DNA of 64,000 bases, from contig JAHHIC010000054.1 in the NCBI GenBank assembly GCA_019359035.1, positions 186,001 to 250,000 of the forward strand, written 5' to 3'. How positions within the stretch are numbered: the first letter of the stretch is position 1; each line of letters begins with the position of its first letter. Of the stretch, positions 38,131-47,455 are shown piece by piece. The notes beneath the pieces were generated by a model that saw only the letters and a program-made list of their open reading frames with translations, ran no database searches and was not told the origin of the DNA. The stretch comes from Scytonematopsis contorta HA4267-MV1 (GTDB taxonomy: Bacteria > Cyanobacteriota > Cyanobacteriia > Cyanobacteriales > Nostocaceae). The translations under genes were made by a program, and so were the position numbers.

Positions 38131-38421
38131 ATGTCAAATAATACAGCAAAACAATTCAAAGAAAGTAGGGTTGACTTGAGAATAAGTCAAGAGCAAAAGG
38201 ATTTACTTGAGACTGCTGCATCGTTAAAAGGATTGAGCCTTAGCGCTTATTTACTCTCTAATAGTCTGGAAGCTGCAAGAAAAGATATTGAATCTTACGA
38301 AAAACTTGTTTTAAGTGATAAAGATAGGGATTTGTTTCTATCTTTGATAGAAAATCCTCCTGAGCCAAATCAAAATTTAAAATCAGCAATGAAAATATTT
38401 AAAGATAAATATAAAGGCTAG
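38131..38421 (+). CDS. DUF1778 (TacA-type) antitoxin
   Basis: The 96-residue protein has a ribbon-helix-helix N-terminus (VDLRISQEQKDLLETAASLK, with SLSAYLLSN) and the C-terminal toxin-binding region LVLSDKDRDLFLSLIENPPE typical of DUF1778. These proteins bind DNA and neutralise a GNAT-family acetyltransferase toxin that modifies charged tRNA. Here the expected toxin gene downstream is only a 27-codon stub, so the antitoxin is orphaned. It is probably autoregulated; the leader contains a short hairpin. No other member of the module is visible. Confidence 0.88.
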   Translation: MSNNTAKQFKESRVDLRISQEQKDLLETAASLKGLSLSAYLLSNSLEAARKDIESYEKLVLSDKDRDLFLSLIENPPEPNQNLKSAMKIFKDKYKG

Positions 38422-38427
38422 CTATCA

Positions 38428-38511
38428 ATGAAATTTAGCATCTCATTACTTGATACCAGTTGCCACGATAGAGAGTATTTTGAGAAAGCCCATAAGGGAG
38501 CAACCTCATAA
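38428..38511 (+). pseudogene. GNAT toxin stub (TacT-like, truncated)
   Basis: Six bases after the antitoxin stop, an ATG opens MKFSISLLDTSCHDREYF, which resembles the N-terminus of TacT-type GNAT toxins (MKF-I--LD---HDRE-F). After EKAHKGATS the frame stops in a repetitive element beginning at about 38485. The remaining 130 or so toxin residues are absent. It is the interrupted partner of the DUF1778 antitoxin. Confidence 0.6.
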
Positions 38512-38528
38512 GGGAGCGAGACGCTCCC
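38512..38528. repeat. GGGAGCG hairpin repeat at the toxin break
   Basis: GGGAGCG (38512-38518) pairs perfectly with CGCTCCC (38522-38528) around AGA. The flanks repeat CATAAGGGAGC twice (38490 and 38507). This element marks the point where the toxin reading frame is lost. Confidence 0.7.
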
Positions 38529-38586
38529 ACTACTGCCTGCAATGCTTCTGGCTGAGAGCTAAAACCTGTTTTAACGGTTAAGGGGG

Positions 38587-39912
38587 TTAGGTATCTTGAA
38601 AAGTCAGTGCTTCCCCCCTAACTTCTGTATTCAATTTACCCTTTTCAAATACAATTTGCCCTCCTACAATAGTATAAATAGGCCATCCTGTAAGGTTCCA
38701 TCCTTCAAAAGGACTCCAACCGCATTTAGTTAACAATTCTTCTCGCAAAACTGGGCGATAATTATTTAAATCAACTAATACCAAATCTGCATCATAACCT
38801 GGAATTATTGCTCCTTTATTGGGAATACCATAAGCTTTAGCTACCGCACTCGACATCCAATTCACAACTTGAGCAACACTACACTTTCCTTCTACCGCAG
38901 CAGTTAACATTAATAGTAAAGATGTTTCAACTCCTGGCATTCCCGAAGGGCTTTTTGGATAGGGTTGTGCTTTTTCTTCTAAAGTGTGAGGTGCATGGTC
39001 TGTAGCAATAAAATCTATGACACCATCTAGTAAAGCTTGCCAAAGAACCTCGTTATCATGCTTGGAACGCAAAGGTGGATTCATTTGCGCGAAGGAACCA
39101 ATCTTTTCATAGGCACTTGTGTTTAAAAATAAATGCTGTGGTGTAACTTCTGCGGTTACCCAAGTGGGTTTATCTTGCCGTAGCAGCTCAGCTTCTTCTG
39201 CCGTAGACATATGTAGTATATGTAAGCGGCGTTGGTATTTTTTGGAAAGTGAAAGTGCTAACTTAGTCGCCATTAACGCAGCTTGGTTATCTTGAATTTG
39301 TGAATGTATAGCAACGTCTTCAATTCCTGCAAATTCTTGACGCCTTTGGTTAATCCTTGCTTGGTCTTCTGCATGAACCGCAATTAATCGTTGACCAGAA
39401 GCAAATATTACTTCCAACGCTGTACGGTCGTCAACCAGTAACGAACCGTGCATCGACCCCATAAAAATTTTAATCCCACATGTGGGATTCGCTGCCAGTA
39501 AATCTTGTAGATTTTCTACCGTAGCTCCGATAAAAAAGCCATAATTAACTAAGGACTTTTGGGAGGCACGTTGTAACTTGTCATCTAAAGCTTGCTGTGT
39601 AATTGTTAAAGGACGTGTGTTCGGCATTTCCAAAAACGAAGTGACTCCGCCTTTTGCACATGCACAACTGGCGGTAAACAAATCTTCTTTGTATTCTAGT
39701 CCTGGTTCGCGAAAGTGTACCTGGGGGTCAATAACTCCCGGCAACAAAGTCAAACCATTTGCGTCAATCTCTCTTGTTGCTGACGTAAAGGAGATTTGTG
39801 GTGCAACTTCAACAATTTGGCGGTCGTGTGTTAATACGTCCCCTACTGTCAATTCACCATTGGGTAAGACAATTGTAGCGTTGCGAATCAATAAATTTGT
39901 AGATACGGACAT
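38587..39912 (-). CDS. pyrC: Dihydroorotase-family protein (first metal His replaced)
   Basis: The family enzyme cyclises carbamoyl aspartate to dihydroorotate in pyrimidine synthesis. The ATG at 39912 gives 441 residues and aligns the start with the family (MSVSTNLLIRNATIV); an upstream in-frame ATG adds an unlikely extension. Amidohydrolase features are present: LPGVIDPQVHFREPG (58-72), HAEDQ, LHILHMSTAEE and IATDHAPHTLEEK. The first histidine of the HxH metal pair is Gln64, leaving QxH. Cyanobacterial homologues of this type share the change, to my recollection. The protein may be a catalytically altered or structural subunit. The length is normal for type I enzymes. Confidence 0.85.
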   Translation of the reverse strand: MSVSTNLLIRNATIVLPNGELTVGDVLTHDRQIVEVAPQISFTSATREIDANGLTLLPGVIDPQVHFREPGLEYKEDLFTASCACAKGGVTSFLEMPNTRPLTITQQALDDKLQRASQKSLVNYGFFIGATVENLQDLLAANPTCGIKIFMGSMHGSLLVDDRTALEVIFASGQRLIAVHAEDQARINQRRQEFAGIEDVAIHSQIQDNQAALMATKLALSLSKKYQRRLHILHMSTAEEAELLRQDKPTWVTAEVTPQHLFLNTSAYEKIGSFAQMNPPLRSKHDNEVLWQALLDGVIDFIATDHAPHTLEEKAQPYPKSPSGMPGVETSLLLMLTAAVEGKCSVAQVVNWMSSAVAKAYGIPNKGAIIPGYDADLVLVDLNNYRPVLREELLTKCGWSPFEGWNLTGWPIYTIVGGQIVFEKGKLNTEVRGEALTFQDT

Positions 39913-40261
39913 GGCATTAAAAAATGATGGTGAAGTAAGAAGCAAGAAGGAAAAAGACAATATATGGCAAATTTAAACTTGCTTGGTTCGATTGGGAAGA
40001 GGGCTTCCTTCTTTCTTCTTCCTCCTCCCCTCGGAAAATGTTTACGTGACAAACAGTTATGCCTATAGGTTAAACTTGTATCCACTCTAGATTTTCAATT
40101 TTTGCGACAAGTGATAAAAAATGTTATTTTTTTTAACGAATAAATAACCATGTCAAGAGGTTAACATAACCAGGGATACTAAATTACATCGCTAAAATGA
40201 ACCAAATACGGTCTCTAAAATAGAATTATTACCTGCGTCTTGACTTTATTACACTAACTAC

Positions 40262-40915
40262 ATGCAAAATAAAGTGTCTGATAACAACCCACGTCAACAA
40301 CCTGACAATTCTTGGCTCGCCGAACTAGGTAGAACTATTGTACTCAGTATAATTCTTGCCTTAGGTATTCGTACTTTTGTTGCAGAAGCACGCTGGATTC
40401 CTTCCGGTTCAATGGAGCCGACATTACATGGCTCTGAAAACCAGTGGGAAGCAGACAAAATAATTGTTGATAAATTAAGTTATAAAGTTGCCAGTCCCCA
40501 ACGTGGCGATATTGTCGTATTTTCACCGACACAAGAGTTGAAAAGCGAAGATTACAAAGATGCTTTTATTAAACGTATTATAGGTTTGCCTGGAGAACAG
40601 GTAGAACTACGTGAAGGAAAAGTATACGTTAACGGTAAACTTTTGCCAGAGCAAAATTACTTAGATTACAGCAAGCAGCGCACATCTGTTGAAGTTTGTA
40701 CTTCCGGACCACAACCACCATTCCTTTCTAAACCAGTCACCATACCCGCTAATTCCTACTTGGTATTAGGAGATAACCGGATGCAAAGCTATGATGGTCG
40801 TTGCTGGGGAATTGTCCCAAAAGAAAATATCATCGGAAGGGCAATCGTAAGGTTTTGGCCATTAAATAATCTTGGGGGAATAGATAAATCAACCCCATAT
40901 TCCCAGGAATTTTAA
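40262..40915 (+). CDS. lepB: Signal peptidase I, first copy
   Basis: The 217-residue membrane protease removes Sec/Tat signal peptides. One N-terminal membrane helix (about 22-42) precedes catalytic Ser50 in PSGSMEPTL and Lys104 in DAFIKRIIGLPGE. Boxes D and E are also present (YLVLGDNRMQSYDGRCWG). The catalytic dyad is complete. A second, separate lepB follows 124 bases downstream in the same direction, with a GTAGAGAC palindrome between them. The many exported proteins encoded upstream may explain two copies nearby, but both could simply be housekeeping duplicates. Confidence 0.95.
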   Translation: MQNKVSDNNPRQQPDNSWLAELGRTIVLSIILALGIRTFVAEARWIPSGSMEPTLHGSENQWEADKIIVDKLSYKVASPQRGDIVVFSPTQELKSEDYKDAFIKRIIGLPGEQVELREGKVYVNGKLLPEQNYLDYSKQRTSVEVCTSGPQPPFLSKPVTIPANSYLVLGDNRMQSYDGRCWGIVPKENIIGRAIVRFWPLNNLGGIDKSTPYSQEF

Positions 40916-40935
40916 GTATAAATATTCCTCAGTAT

Positions 40936-40963
40936 GTAGAGACGCGATTAATCGCGTCTCTAC
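40936..40963. repeat. GTAGAGAC palindrome, copy 5
   Basis: A perfect 28-base palindrome with core GCGATTAATCGC, between the two lepB genes. Confidence 0.9.
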
Positions 40964-41039
40964 AAATACACAAACCCCTTTCATTTTTACTTTTTATTTT
41001 TTCACTTTTATTCTCTATTGACCCTAATACTAAAACTTC

Positions 41040-41642
41040 ATGAGTAGCACCCCAAACAAGCCATCACCATCGAAAAACCAGCATTTGTTCTGGATAGAGA
41101 TGGTTAAGACGATAGGTTTGAGTGTACTTTTTGCTTTTGGAATACGCACATTTGTGGCACAAGCTTTCAACGTGCTTTCAGGGTCTATGGAACCGACATT
41201 ACAAATCGATGACAGGTTTATTGTGGACAAAATGGTCTATCAATTCAAAAAACCGCAAAGGTTTGATATTGTAGTATTTTCACCTACGGAAGAATTAAAA
41301 AAAGAGCAATATAATGACGCTTTCATCAAACGGGTAGTTGCTTTACCTGGGGAAAAAGTAGAAATCAGAAAGGGTAAACTTTATATTAACAACCAACTTT
41401 TACGAGAAGATAAATATCTTACTCCTCAACAGCAGACATCAATTAACGTTTGTAAAGCCGGACAAGCATCTTTCCTTGCAAAACCCGTCACCATACCCCC
41501 TAACTCTTATTTGGTACTTGGTGACAACCGCCAAAACAGTTACGATGGTCGTTGCTGGGGTGTTGTTCCCCAAGAAAATATTATTGGTCGTGCAGTTCTG
41601 CGCTTTTGGCCCTTAAATAATTTTGGCGGGTTTGATAATTAA
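41040..41642 (+). CDS. lepB: Signal peptidase I, second copy
   Basis: The 200-residue paralogue has an N-terminal membrane helix (about 20-42), catalytic Ser49 in LSGSMEPTL and Lys97 in DAFIKRVVALPGE, and the box E sequence YLVLGDNRQNSYDGRCWG. It is shorter than the first copy, lacking a loop between the Ser region and box C (HGSENQWEAD there, QIDD here). Both look active. An STRR block follows immediately after the stop. Confidence 0.95.
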   Translation: MSSTPNKPSPSKNQHLFWIEMVKTIGLSVLFAFGIRTFVAQAFNVLSGSMEPTLQIDDRFIVDKMVYQFKKPQRFDIVVFSPTEELKKEQYNDAFIKRVVALPGEKVEIRKGKLYINNQLLREDKYLTPQQQTSINVCKAGQASFLAKPVTIPPNSYLVLGDNRQNSYDGRCWGVVPQENIIGRAVLRFWPLNNFGGFDN

Positions 41643-41675
41643 GGGGAGTGGGGAGTGGGGAGTGGGGAGTGGGGA
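41643..41675 (+). repeat. STRR heptamer repeat after lepB
   Basis: About 4.5 copies of GGGGAGT, beginning within one base of the lepB stop codon. Confidence 0.9.
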
Positions 41676-41746
41676 AACCCAACAAACTATTTCACAATAC
41701 TAATTTACTTTATTGTATAAATAATAAATTCTAACTTTTACAAACT

Positions 41747-42529
41747 GTGCCACACATATCAAAAATTATAGTATTCCCTATCAAGTCGCTCGATGGTATA
41801 GAAGTTGACCAAATAGAAGTTCTTGCAAGTGGGGCACTTCTCTATGACCGTGAATTCGCTATCATTGACGAACAAGGTAGATTTGTTAACGGCAAACGCC
41901 ATGCTAAAATTCATTTGCTACGTTCCCAGTTTGATTTATCAGCAAAAACTATATCCTTAAAGCTTCCTGATAACGACTCTTTCAAAATTTTTCATCTAGA
42001 CCAGGAAAAAAAAGCTCTCGCAGAAACTTTAAGCGATTTTTTTGGCTTTTCGGTCACCATTATCCAAAATACCGAAATAGGCTTCCCTGATGATACGAAA
42101 TCACCTGGTCCCACGGTGGTTAGCGAAGCAACGCTTCAAGAAGTCGCTTCGTGGTATGATGATGTCAGTATAGAGCAAATGCGCTATCGGATACGTGCCA
42201 ATATTGAAATTAGTGGTGTCCCCGCATTTTGGGAAGATAAATTGTTTGGCGAAAGTGGCAAGATTGTCTCTTTTTTGATGGGAGATGTCAGTTTTTTAGG
42301 AATTAACCCCTGTCAGCGTTGTATCGTACCAACACGTGACCCTCTCACAGCGAAGCCTTACCCTAACTTTCAAAAAATATTTACCCAAAAACGTAAAGAA
42401 ACTTTACCCAATTGGGCTGCATCGTCTCGCTTTAGTCACTTCTACCGCTTGACAGTAAATACTCAGTTACCAAATACAGAAAAAGGTAAAACTTTATGCA
42501 TTGGCAATACAGTAGAAATACGTTACTAA
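41747..42529 (+). CDS. MOSC domain protein
   Basis: The 260-residue protein begins at GTG 41747. The N-terminal beta-barrel domain (KIIVFPIKSLDGIEVDQIEV, about 1-95) and C-terminal MOSC domain (about 105-255) include the metal-sulfur cofactor-binding region FLGINPCQRCIVPTRDP with a conserved Cys. MOSC proteins bind molybdenum cofactor, as in mARC enzymes, and reduce N-hydroxylated substrates or traffic sulfur. The exact substrate is not visible. It is monocistronic, and a 764-base gap follows. Confidence 0.88.
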   Translation: MPHISKIIVFPIKSLDGIEVDQIEVLASGALLYDREFAIIDEQGRFVNGKRHAKIHLLRSQFDLSAKTISLKLPDNDSFKIFHLDQEKKALAETLSDFFGFSVTIIQNTEIGFPDDTKSPGPTVVSEATLQEVASWYDDVSIEQMRYRIRANIEISGVPAFWEDKLFGESGKIVSFLMGDVSFLGINPCQRCIVPTRDPLTAKPYPNFQKIFTQKRKETLPNWAASSRFSHFYRLTVNTQLPNTEKGKTLCIGNTVEIRY

Positions 42530-43293
42530 GATTTAAAGTACAAGCTTAATAAATCAGAAATTAAAAGCACAAATTATTAATATTTGATAAGCCTATTTTA
42601 AGAAATAAGCCATGCTTGAGACATCGGTTACATTTAGAAATGCTTTGTCTCTCTTTAGACTTGATGATTTAATTATCAATTGGCTTATAGCTTGCAATGC
42701 AAAAAATGTTATTTTACAAGCTTTACACGCCTTAAGTTTCATATTAAAGATTATATCTTGCGACGATTACCTCTAAAGCTATGTATAATCAATCTTAATT
42801 TGCTTCTTCCATAACTAAATTATGAACCAGCGTAAATATATACTATTACGGATGAAACAGAGTAAATTAAAATGCCATAACAAACCTTAAGGATAAACTA
42901 ACAGGAGGTTATAAAACGTAAAAGCATGTATAATAACTTACTTGGCAGGCATCAGTTGAGGTTATCTTGCTTGTAACTTTTGCTCCCGCAACTAATCAAT
43001 AACAGTAAATTGTGTATTTTTTTCTCGTCTGTCCTTACAATTCATTTTTAAAAAACTACCCCCTGGTAATTTTTCAGCTATCTTAAATAGGGTTAGTATA
43101 AAACCAGCTTTAATATGGTGCTTAAATTTACGTACTGTAAAAAGACTCATAAAAAGCTCTTACGAAAATATCCATGTGGGTAGCAAACTACGACGAATGT
43201 CATCAAATCATAATCAAATTTTAAAATTATGAAGAATTTAGACAATCAGTAATTATTTGAGAAAATTATAAAATAGACCAGAGCGAAAGCAGA
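42530..43293 (+). other. Gene-free AT-rich intergenic region
   Basis: The 764 bases contain no ORF with convincing coding features. A short ribosome binding site and ATG (AGGAGG at 42903, ATG at 42927) opens only 16 codons. I see no tRNA or clear structured RNA. A regulatory leader for the downstream GGDEF-EAL gene is possible. Confidence 0.5.
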
Positions 43294-45126
43294 ATGAATT
43301 ACGAGCGAAATCTTTCTCATAAAAAGGATATTTTGATAATCGATGATACGGTAGAGAACCTGCGAATATTATCCTCTTTTTTAACAAAAGAGGGATATAG
43401 CGTCCGTAAAGCATTGAATTGGCAAATGGCTTTGACAGCTTGTCAAGCAATACTGCCAGATTTAATTTTACTGGACATTATGATGCCAGATGTAAACGGT
43501 TATGAAGTTTGTCAACGATTTAAGAATTGGAGAGAGACTGCTGATATACCAGTTATTTTTGTTAGCGCTTTAGATGATGTTTTTGACAAAGTAAAAGCTT
43601 TTAAGGTTGGTGGTGTAGATTATATTACCAAACCTTTTGAATTTGAAGAAGTATTAGTGCGGGTGCAAAACCAGTTAGCATTGCGAGAGGCACAAAAAGA
43701 AATATTGACCCTAAACGCTCAGTTAGAAGAGAGAGTACAAGAGCGTACTAGCGAGTTAGAAAATGCCTTACAACAACTTCGTACAGAAATTGGCTCTCGC
43801 AGAGAATTACAAAGCAAATTGCTAGACATTGTTTTACATGATTCTTTAACTGGGTTACCAAATCGCGTTTTGTTCATCAAGCAAATAGAAAAAGCTCTCG
43901 ACCACGCTAAAAAAGATTCAAGTTATCACTTTGCTGTGCTGTTTTTAGACTGCGATAGATTTAAAGTTGTTAACGATTCTCTTGGTCATCAAGTAGGAGA
44001 TGAGTTGCTTATAGCTATTGCGCGTCGTTTCAAAGAATCTCTCAGCCCCTTTGACACTTTAGCTAGATTGGGTGGGGATGAATTTGGTATTCTTTTAGAA
44101 AATATTACTGATATTAGGATGGCGATTCAAGTTGCGGAAAAAATATTGCAACAGATATTAAATACATTTTATTTGTCAAGATATGAAGTTTTTATTAATG
44201 CTAGTATTGGTATTAGTTGGGGTAAAAAATGCTATGAAAAACCAGAATATTTACTCCGAGATGCAGATACAGCAATGTATAGAGCTAAAGCTTTAGGTCG
44301 AGCTAGGTATCATGTATTTGACCCAGGTATGCATCAAGAAGCTATTCAGCTTTTAGAATTAGAAAATGATTTGAGAAGAGCTTGCGAACGAGAAGAATTT
44401 ATTGTTTGCTATCAACCAATTATTTGTTTATCGACTGGTAAAATATCTGGATTTGAAGCTTTGGTTCGTTGGCAACACCCGACTAGAGGTTTAGTCTTTC
44501 CCGCAGATTTTATCCCCGTGGCAGAAGAAACTGGTTTAATTACAACAATAAATATTTGGGTTTTTCAGACCGCTTGTGAAACTTTACGTATTTGGCATGA
44601 ACAAACTGCAAATAAAAATTTGACTATTAGCATAAATCTTTCACCTCGTTTATTTTCTAAATCAGATTTACTAAGCACCATAGACAAAATTATTTACGAT
44701 ACTCAAGTTAATCCTGCCAATTTAGAATTAGAAATCACAGAAAGTGTAATTATGGAAAATAGTGATGCCGTTCATACAATTCTTCAACAACTCCGAGAAC
44801 GACAGATTCAGTTAGTCATGGATGACTTCGGCACAGGTTATTCTTCGTTGAGTTACCTGCATAATTTTCCTTTTAATGCCCTGAAAATTGATAAATCTTT
44901 TGTTAAAATAATGCAAGAAAACCAAAAAAACATGGGTTTAGTACCAGCAATGCTCAGTATCGCTCGTTCGATGGGAATGCGAGCTATTGCCGAAGGAATC
45001 GAAACTCCTCAACAGTTAGCTCAACTCAAAAGCTTAAAGTGTGACTTTGCCCAGGGAAATATGTTTGCTATTGCGCTACGGACAGAAGCCGCTTTTGATT
45101 TAATTACGTCGGAACCGATATGGTAA
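43294..45126 (+). CDS. Response regulator with GGDEF and EAL domains
   Basis: The 610-residue protein turns over the second messenger c-di-GMP. The receiver (1-125) has phospho-acceptor Asp61 and motif LILLDIMMPDVNGYEV. A coiled linker (130-180) leads to GGDEF (about 185-350) with an intact active site RLGGDEFG (258-265). The position four residues before the conserved D (RxxD inhibitory site) reads SPFD, so product inhibition is probably absent. The EAL domain (about 365-605) keeps FEALVRW (387-393), INLSPR, ELEITES, DDFGTGYSSL and IDKSF. Both catalytic activities appear possible. It is the first of three genes with closely similar receivers. Confidence 0.92.
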   Translation: MNYERNLSHKKDILIIDDTVENLRILSSFLTKEGYSVRKALNWQMALTACQAILPDLILLDIMMPDVNGYEVCQRFKNWRETADIPVIFVSALDDVFDKVKAFKVGGVDYITKPFEFEEVLVRVQNQLALREAQKEILTLNAQLEERVQERTSELENALQQLRTEIGSRRELQSKLLDIVLHDSLTGLPNRVLFIKQIEKALDHAKKDSSYHFAVLFLDCDRFKVVNDSLGHQVGDELLIAIARRFKESLSPFDTLARLGGDEFGILLENITDIRMAIQVAEKILQQILNTFYLSRYEVFINASIGISWGKKCYEKPEYLLRDADTAMYRAKALGRARYHVFDPGMHQEAIQLLELENDLRRACEREEFIVCYQPIICLSTGKISGFEALVRWQHPTRGLVFPADFIPVAEETGLITTINIWVFQTACETLRIWHEQTANKNLTISINLSPRLFSKSDLLSTIDKIIYDTQVNPANLELEITESVIMENSDAVHTILQQLRERQIQLVMDDFGTGYSSLSYLHNFPFNALKIDKSFVKIMQENQKNMGLVPAMLSIARSMGMRAIAEGIETPQQLAQLKSLKCDFAQGNMFAIALRTEAAFDLITSEPIW

Positions 45127-45163
45127 TTCCAGTAAATTTGGTAGTTAAATTATTGTAAATTTT

Positions 45164-45685
45164 ATGATTAATACTCCAGAAGCACTATTTAAAGGAAATA
45201 TTCTTATAGTTGATGACCAACTAGATAACTTGCGAGTTCTATCTACTATACTAACGGAAGAAGGATATCAGGTACGCAAAGCTCTTAATGGCAGTATGGC
45301 TTTGATAGCCTGTAAAACTCTACCCCCAGATGTGATTTTACTGGATATTAACATGCCTGATATCAATGGTTATGAGGTTTGCGAACGACTTAAAGCTGAC
45401 CCCGATACTCGGAATATTCCCGTAATTTTTATCAGCGTCCTTGATGATGTTGTTGACAAAGTAAAAGGTATAAAAATAGGTGGAGCTGACTACATCACAA
45501 AGCCATTTCAGTTTGAAGAGGTTGTAGTTCGGGTACAAAATCAACTTATTATCAAACGTTTGTCAGTTGAGTTAGAAGAGACTAAGTATAAACTTCAGGA
45601 AGAAATTGCCAAACGTAATCAAGCTGAAGCTAGCTTGAAAGAAGCTAACCTAAAGTTGCGAAATTTAGTTTGGTCTGATACTTAG
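45164..45685 (+). CDS. Response regulator, apparently a truncated GGDEF protein
   Basis: The 173-residue protein has a receiver with phospho-acceptor Asp61 ([16 protein letters not shown]) very close to its neighbours, then a helical linker (LQEEIAKRNQAEASLKEANL). It ends LRNLVWSDT, which is exactly how GGDEF domains usually begin (L--L---D-LTGL-NR). A TAG stop follows, then no recognisable GGDEF residues. It is probably a truncated diguanylate cyclase or a stand-alone receiver. The ATG is 38 bases after the upstream stop. Confidence 0.8.
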   Translation: MINTPEALFKGNILIVDDQLDNLRVLSTILTEEGYQVRKALNGSMALIACKTLPPDVILLDINMPDINGYEVCERLKADPDTRNIPVIFISVLDDVVDKVKGIKIGGADYITKPFQFEEVVVRVQNQLIIKRLSVELEETKYKLQEEIAKRNQAEASLKEANLKLRNLVWSDT

Positions 45686-46021
45686 GTATAGCTGAGATTA
45701 ACAAACTTGTGAACGATAGAGTCTATACAATCGTCACCCTTTGTAAAAACCACATTTACCATGAGTCTGTACTAAATACTGAGCATTTTTTTCTGTAAAC
45801 TAAAATAAAGCGTAAAATTATTGTTATAGAAACCCTAGTAATGTGTATGATTAAAGTTATACACTATTTATTATACAAATTTGTAACACTACGCAGGATA
45901 AACCCCCCTCTATCTTGACTATATACTTCCAAAAAGGACAAAAACTTTGGTTACGCTAAGTTGAGTTCCTCCTTAAATAAACATATTTTATTTTATAAAC
46001 AGCAATTGCTTTATTACTAAA
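45686..46021 (+). other. Gene-free spacer after the truncated response regulator
   Basis: The 336 bases contain no coding remnant of a GGDEF domain that I can read in any frame, and no clear structure. It is AT-rich, especially at the 3' end before the next start. Confidence 0.5.
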
Positions 46022-47350
46022 ATGCATTTCAATCAAAATAACGATAATAAAGGCAATATTCTCGTCGTCGATGATACACCCGACAATTTACGTTTGTTGT
46101 CGGCAATGTTAACAGCACAAGGTTATGAAGTTCGTAAAGCCTTAAATGGTAAAATGGCACTAACTGCTTGTCAAATACTTGTGCCCGATTTAATACTACT
46201 AGATATTAACATGCCAGAAATGAATGGCTATGAAGTTTGTAGGCAACTAAAAGCAGACGAGAAAACTAGTGATATTCCCATAATTTTTATAAGTGCTTTA
46301 GATGATGTTTTAGATAAAGTTAAAGCTTTTGATGTTGGAGGAGTTGATTACATCACTAAACCATTTCACGGTGAAGAGGTTCTCTCACGCATACAAAATC
46401 AAATTAATTTACGTTTATTACGGATTAAACTTCAAGAAAACAATTTATTATTGCAGGAAGCTCTTAATGACTTAAAAATAGCTCAGGTGCAGCAAATTCA
46501 AAACGAAAAAATGGTTGCGCTTGGTCAATTAGTAGCCGGAATCGCCCACGAAATTAATAATCCTACCAGTTTTATTTACGGCAATATTCTTTATGCCAGT
46601 CAATATGTCCAAGATTTAGTTAATGTAATAGGAGTTTATCAAGAAGAATATCCTCGTCCTACAGCCAAAATTCAGCAATTAGTTAATGATATTGACTTGA
46701 ATTTTGTGATGAAAGACTTGAAAGACTTGATGGGAGCAATGTACAGAGGTGCAGACCGTATCCGAGAAATAGTCTTAGCCCTGCAAAACTTTTCTCGTCA
46801 TGATGAAGCTGAAATGAAATTGGTTAATATTCATCAAGGTATTGACAGCACCTTAGTCATGTTACAACACCGACTTAAGGAAACTACAGTTCGTCCAGCA
46901 ATTACGGTTATTAAGGAATATGACAATTTACCCCTAGTTACTTGTTACGCTGGGGAACTTAACCAAGTATTTATGCATATCCTGAATAATGCTATTGATG
47001 CATTGGAAGAATCTTTTGTCAATAGCTCTTTGCCATTTGTCGAGAAATTAGGACAAATGACAATACCCCAAATTCACATTAAAACTCAGCGAACGAGTTC
47101 CAATTGCGTCAAAATATCTATTGCTGACAACGGTTCCGGGATTCCAGAGTCTATAAATGGGCGTTTATTCGACCCATTTTTTACGACAAAGGCAGTTGGT
47201 AAAGGTAGTGGACTAGGATTATCAATTAGCTATCAAATAATTGTCCACAAACATCACGGCAATATTAGCTACCTTTCCTCGCCAAGACAAGGAACTGAAT
47301 TGATTGTCGAAATCCCCATTGAGCAGCCAGATTATTTGAAACTTGGGTAG
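46022..47350 (+). CDS. Response regulator with histidine kinase output
   Basis: The 442-residue protein joins an N-terminal receiver (Asp61, [16 protein letters not shown]) to a coiled linker, HisKA (His176 in [13 protein letters not shown]) and HATPase (about 320-435, [32 protein letters not shown]). It should receive a phosphoryl group and control its own kinase. The His-domain variant is the EINNP type. There is no membrane segment. The receiver is highly similar to those of the two upstream genes, suggesting local duplication. Confidence 0.9.
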   Translation: MHFNQNNDNKGNILVVDDTPDNLRLLSAMLTAQGYEVRKALNGKMALTACQILVPDLILLDINMPEMNGYEVCRQLKADEKTSDIPIIFISALDDVLDKVKAFDVGGVDYITKPFHGEEVLSRIQNQINLRLLRIKLQENNLLLQEALNDLKIAQVQQIQNEKMVALGQLVAGIAHEINNPTSFIYGNILYASQYVQDLVNVIGVYQEEYPRPTAKIQQLVNDIDLNFVMKDLKDLMGAMYRGADRIREIVLALQNFSRHDEAEMKLVNIHQGIDSTLVMLQHRLKETTVRPAITVIKEYDNLPLVTCYAGELNQVFMHILNNAIDALEESFVNSSLPFVEKLGQMTIPQIHIKTQRTSSNCVKISIADNGSGIPESINGRLFDPFFTTKAVGKGSGLGLSISYQIIVHKHHGNISYLSSPRQGTELIVEIPIEQPDYLKLG

Positions 47351-47455
47351 CCTATTCCCCACTCCCTACCCCCCAATTCGGAAAAAATTTCAAACTCAAG
47401 ATTTTTTATCAATTAGAGACTACTCTTTTACGTCACAAATTAGCATAATAGTAAT

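Noticed and set aside
42530-43293. Structured RNA or small gene in the long gap
   Set aside because: No stable long-range pairing or convincing ORF could be supported by eye.
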